From: Pseudomonas palleroniana | GTDB taxonomy: Bacteria > Pseudomonadota > Gammaproteobacteria > Pseudomonadales > Pseudomonadaceae | Length of the DNA stretch: 64,000 nucleotides | NCBI RefSeq assembly: GCF_003031675.1 | Contig: NZ_PYWX01000068.1 | Span: 124,001-188,000 of the forward strand | Reading direction: 5' to 3' | Shown: in pieces, positions 61,734 to 64,000 of the stretch | Position numbering within the stretch: position 1 is the first letter of the stretch | Layout: each line of letters starts with the position of its first letter | Notes under the pieces: model-generated | Seen by the model: only the letters and a program-made list of their open reading frames with translations | What the model was told of the DNA's origin: nothing | Database searches by the model: none | Position numbers and translations under genes: made by a program

Positions 61734-61757
61734 TGTATCCAATTATCCACGGATACA
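61734..61757. promoter_or_regulatory. Probable GntR operator
   Basis: TGTATCC at 61734-61740 and GGATACA at 61751-61757 are perfect reverse complements separated by ten bases, 22 bases before the regulator ATG; the match extends to nine of ten when lengthened by three bases. FCD GntR regulators bind such short inverted repeats. Confidence 0.6.
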
Positions 61758-61924
61758 TAAAAGCAGAATGCGTGCCATCTCGCGTGAAGGGAGGCAAGGG
61801 ATTGATTCAACTGCATAAATCGGAAAATAGCGGCGAGACCGCCGCGTACGACCAGCACGGTGTGCTACCAAACAGCACACCTATGCCCTATGAGTGAGCA
61901 CGCTCCAGGCGCAGTCACAATCGA

Positions 61925-61964
61925 GCCCTTGCCCGGCGCGGCGGTCGCCGACCGGGCAAGGGCT
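61925..61964. terminator. Hairpin downstream of the TonB receptor gene
   Basis: AGCCCTTGCCCGG and CCGGGCAAGGGCT, perfect 13-bp arms with a 14-base spacer, 38 bases beyond the receptor stop. No T-tract on the - strand, so the function as a terminator is only likely. Confidence 0.55.
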
Positions 61965-62002
61965 GCGTGGAACGACGACTTTCTCGCCCTGTTCTGGCGG
62001 GG

Positions 62003-64000
62003 TTACAGGGTGTAGGAAATCCCCACCTGGACCGTACGTGGTTCGCCAGGGTAGGCATAGAAGTTCAGGAAAGAACCTTCTTCGTACTCACGATTGAACA
62101 GGTTCTTCACGTCAAGATTGAGCCTGACCTTTTCGTTGACCTTGTAGTAACTCAGCAGGTCAACGACCGTGTAGGACCCCATCGTGAAGGTGCTATTGGC
62201 AGTTTGCCCGGCGCGTTCGGCCACGTATTTACCACCGGCGCCCAGGCCCAACCCTTTAAGGGCGCCGTCCTGGAACTCATACACGTTAAGCAGGCTGAAA
62301 CTGTTGCGCGGGATGTTCGCCAGGCGCGTACCGGTGCGAATGGTGGTGTCCTTGGTCACCGCGGCATCTACATAGGCATAGCCGCCGATCATCCTCCACT
62401 CGGGCGTCAGGTTGCCGGCCACGTTCAGATCGAAGCCGCGACTGCGCACCTGCCCCGTCGCCACGTTGAAGGCCGAGTCAACGGGGTCGACACCTTGAAC
62501 GTTTTTCTTGTCGATCTGGTAGATCGCTGCGTCGACGCTCAACTGCCGGTCAAGCGCTTCCCACTTCACGCCCATTTCATAGGACTTGCCCTGCTCCGGA
62601 TCAAACCCGCCGCCTTGACGACTGGCGCCTGTGTTGGGTTTGAACGAGCGCGCCGCATCCGCGTAGAGCGCGACGGTGTCGGTGAGGTCATACATCACAC
62701 CGACACGTGGGGTGACTGCGTTGTCGGCAGCGCTCCAGCTTCTGACACCCGGTACGTAGGATTCGTATTTGTGCTCGAAGCGCTCAAAGCGCGCACCCGC
62801 GAGGACCTTCAAGCGCTCGGTCAGCGCCACCTGGTCCTGGATGAAAGCCGCATAAGTCTTGAGGTTTTCTTTGTCGTGGGTCGGCGTGCGGGTCAGCGCA
62901 GGTCGTGGTTGGCCATAGATCGGGTTGAAGATATCAATCGGGAACGTGCCCGGCGCAGCACTGGAACGTTGGATGATCGACTTGTAATCGTAGTCTTCGT
63001 ACTCAATGCCGGTGAGGAGCGTGTGGTCCAGGCCGCCCAGGGAGAAGTGTCCGGTCAGGTTGAGCTGGTAGTCCTTGTCGGTCCAATCCAGCTTGCGGTA
63101 GTTGAAGTTGCGTTGCAGGGTCCGTCCGTCGGCATTCAGGCTCGTCGGACTGTTAGCCTCAACGCCATTGCCCTTCATCGTCCCGTCCAGCCACTGGAAG
63201 CCACCGGCCAGGGTCCAGTTATCGTTGAGCAGATGTTCGAAACGCAACTGGGCCATGTTGTTGTCGTTGTGCAGGTTACCGGCGTACTTCTCACCCCAGA
63301 AGGTGTCTCGTGACGGTGTGCCACGCTGGTTGGCGAAACGGGTCAGGCCGCGATCCAGTGGGTGATTGTTACGCATGAAGTCGCCTTCGAAGGTCACCTT
63401 GGTGTCGTCCGTGGCCTGCCAGGTCAACACCGGCGCCACGCCATAGCGCTCGGTTGAGACATGGTCGCGGAAGGTGTCGCCGCCCTCACCCACCACGTTC
63501 AGCCGGTAGGCCAGGCGCCCTTGCTCATCCAGTGGGCCGGACGCATCGAGCGTGCCGCGCCGCATGCCTTGATCATCCAATTGGCTGCCCAGCGTGACCG
63601 TACGCTCGGCCAGGGGTTGCTTGGAGACCACATTGAAGGTGCCGCCAGGGTCGCCACGCCCATAGAGCAGGCTGGCAGGCCCGCGCAGCACTTCAAGACG
63701 CTCGATGCTGTTGGCGTCCGGCATGCTCGGGTAGCCCCGATTGATCGGAAAACCGTTGCGATAGAACTCCGAAGTAGTGAAGCCGCGCACCGTGAAGCTG
63801 GTCAGCCCCTGCCCGCCGAAGTTGTTGGCCCGGCCAACGCCACCCGCGTAGTCGAGGGCTTCCTGCAAGCGCGTCGCACCCAGGTCCTCGACCACGTCCT
63901 TGGGGACGACGCTGATGGACTGGGGCGTTTCGTGAATCGACGTATCGGTACGCGTCGCGCTGGCCGAACGTGTGGCGCGGTAGCCCCTGACCGGACCTTG
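62003..64000 (-). CDS. TonB-dependent siderophore receptor (5' truncated by window edge)
   Basis: 666 residues visible; the frame is still open at 64000, so the N-terminus (signal peptide and TonB box) is missing. The plug domain shows GLTSFTVRGF, IERLEVLRGPASLLYG and GDPGGTFNVVSKQP. The rest is a 22-strand-type barrel, ending ...VQVGISYTL. The family imports ferric siderophores through the outer membrane using TonB energy. The plug and barrel match hydroxamate-type receptors in general; the particular siderophore cannot be told. An iron-box (Fur) would lie upstream of the window. Confidence 0.92.
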   Translation of the reverse strand, partial: QGPVRGYRATRSASATRTDTSIHETPQSISVVPKDVVEDLGATRLQEALDYAGGVGRANNFGGQGLTSFTVRGFTTSEFYRNGFPINRGYPSMPDANSIERLEVLRGPASLLYGRGDPGGTFNVVSKQPLAERTVTLGSQLDDQGMRRGTLDASGPLDEQGRLAYRLNVVGEGGDTFRDHVSTERYGVAPVLTWQATDDTKVTFEGDFMRNNHPLDRGLTRFANQRGTPSRDTFWGEKYAGNLHNDNNMAQLRFEHLLNDNWTLAGGFQWLDGTMKGNGVEANSPTSLNADGRTLQRNFNYRKLDWTDKDYQLNLTGHFSLGGLDHTLLTGIEYEDYDYKSIIQRSSAAPGTFPIDIFNPIYGQPRPALTRTPTHDKENLKTYAAFIQDQVALTERLKVLAGARFERFEHKYESYVPGVRSWSAADNAVTPRVGVMYDLTDTVALYADAARSFKPNTGASRQGGGFDPEQGKSYEMGVKWEALDRQLSVDAAIYQIDKKNVQGVDPVDSAFNVATGQVRSRGFDLNVAGNLTPEWRMIGGYAYVDAAVTKDTTIRTGTRLANIPRNSFSLLNVYEFQDGALKGLGLGAGGKYVAERAGQTANSTFTMGSYTVVDLLSYYKVNEKVRLNLDVKNLFNREYEEGSFLNFYAYPGEPRTVQVGISYTL

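Noticed and set aside
1..64000. tRNA, rRNA, CRISPR arrays and insertion sequences
   Set aside because: None recognised by reading: no tRNA-like clover patterns with CCA ends, no regularly spaced direct repeats, no transposase.

Overview
The window looks like a chromosomal segment of a fluorescent pseudomonad (Pseudomonas fluorescens group). This rests on the high GC content, an arn (lipid A aminoarabinose) operon of Pseudomonas layout, Pseudomonas-type small families (a DUF2790-like and two DUF6555-like proteins), a REP-pair (REPIN) element between two convergent operons, and many chemotaxis and c-di-GMP genes. I saw no tRNA, rRNA, CRISPR array or insertion sequence.

Layout. 1-1368: 3' end of a large toxin-like protein ending in a C58-like cysteine protease domain. 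1381-4562: a KaiC-like double ATPase translationally coupled to a hybrid histidine kinase. 4706-6726: a membrane-anchored TPR protein and a bestrophin-like channel. 6930-13189: branched-chain acyl-CoA degradation, as a four-gene + strand operon (dehydrogenase, thiolase, acyl-CoA dehydrogenase, enoyl-CoA hydratase) facing a two-gene - strand operon (acyl-CoA dehydrogenase, 3-hydroxyisobutyryl-CoA hydrolase-like) across a REPIN. 13321-14420: an HPP-family membrane protein and a small ORF. 14699-24013: an arn operon, arnC-A-D-T-E-F-ugd plus a second GT39 glycosyltransferase; no arnB is seen. 24454-31234: a secreted protein, a lone tyrosine recombinase with a long palindrome just upstream, a DUF2790-like protein, a Bcr/CflA efflux pump, a chemoreceptor, a tautomerase-like protein and a GlxA-type regulator.

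31275-46028 reads as a general-stress and DNA-protection island. It holds a LigD-type end-joining protein whose usual N-terminal phosphoesterase domain is replaced by a complete exonuclease III domain, an orphan ClpP-like protein, two KGG-repeat stress proteins with matching palindromic upstream elements, a PLDc_N membrane peptide, and a three-gene operon of heme-oxygenase-like diiron protein, methyltransferase and YbdK-type carboxylate-amine ligase. It continues with a manganese catalase, an SDR, a cassette of very small proteins, a formaldehyde-dehydrogenase-like enzyme and a small lipoprotein. Two DUF6555-like paralogues lie near its two sides.

46089-49873: LysR regulator divergent from an alpha/beta hydrolase, then an AraC regulator and a secreted PEBP protein. 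50367-55457: a chemoreceptor with a histidine-rich membrane sensor, a GAF-GGDEF-EAL protein and a CHASE-GGDEF cyclase. 55492-56805: ClC channel. 56931-61712: gamma-glutamyltransferase-like enzyme, amino-acid ABC transporter and GntR/FCD regulator, probably one uptake and salvage unit. 62003-64000: a TonB-dependent siderophore receptor cut by the window edge.

The strongest candidate for something new is the ExoIII-ligase-polymerase fusion at 31275-34088. Next are the KaiC/pseudo-receiver kinase pair, the diiron/methyltransferase/ligase operon and the twin palindromes of the KGG genes. Family assignments come from motif reading alone; no database search was run.
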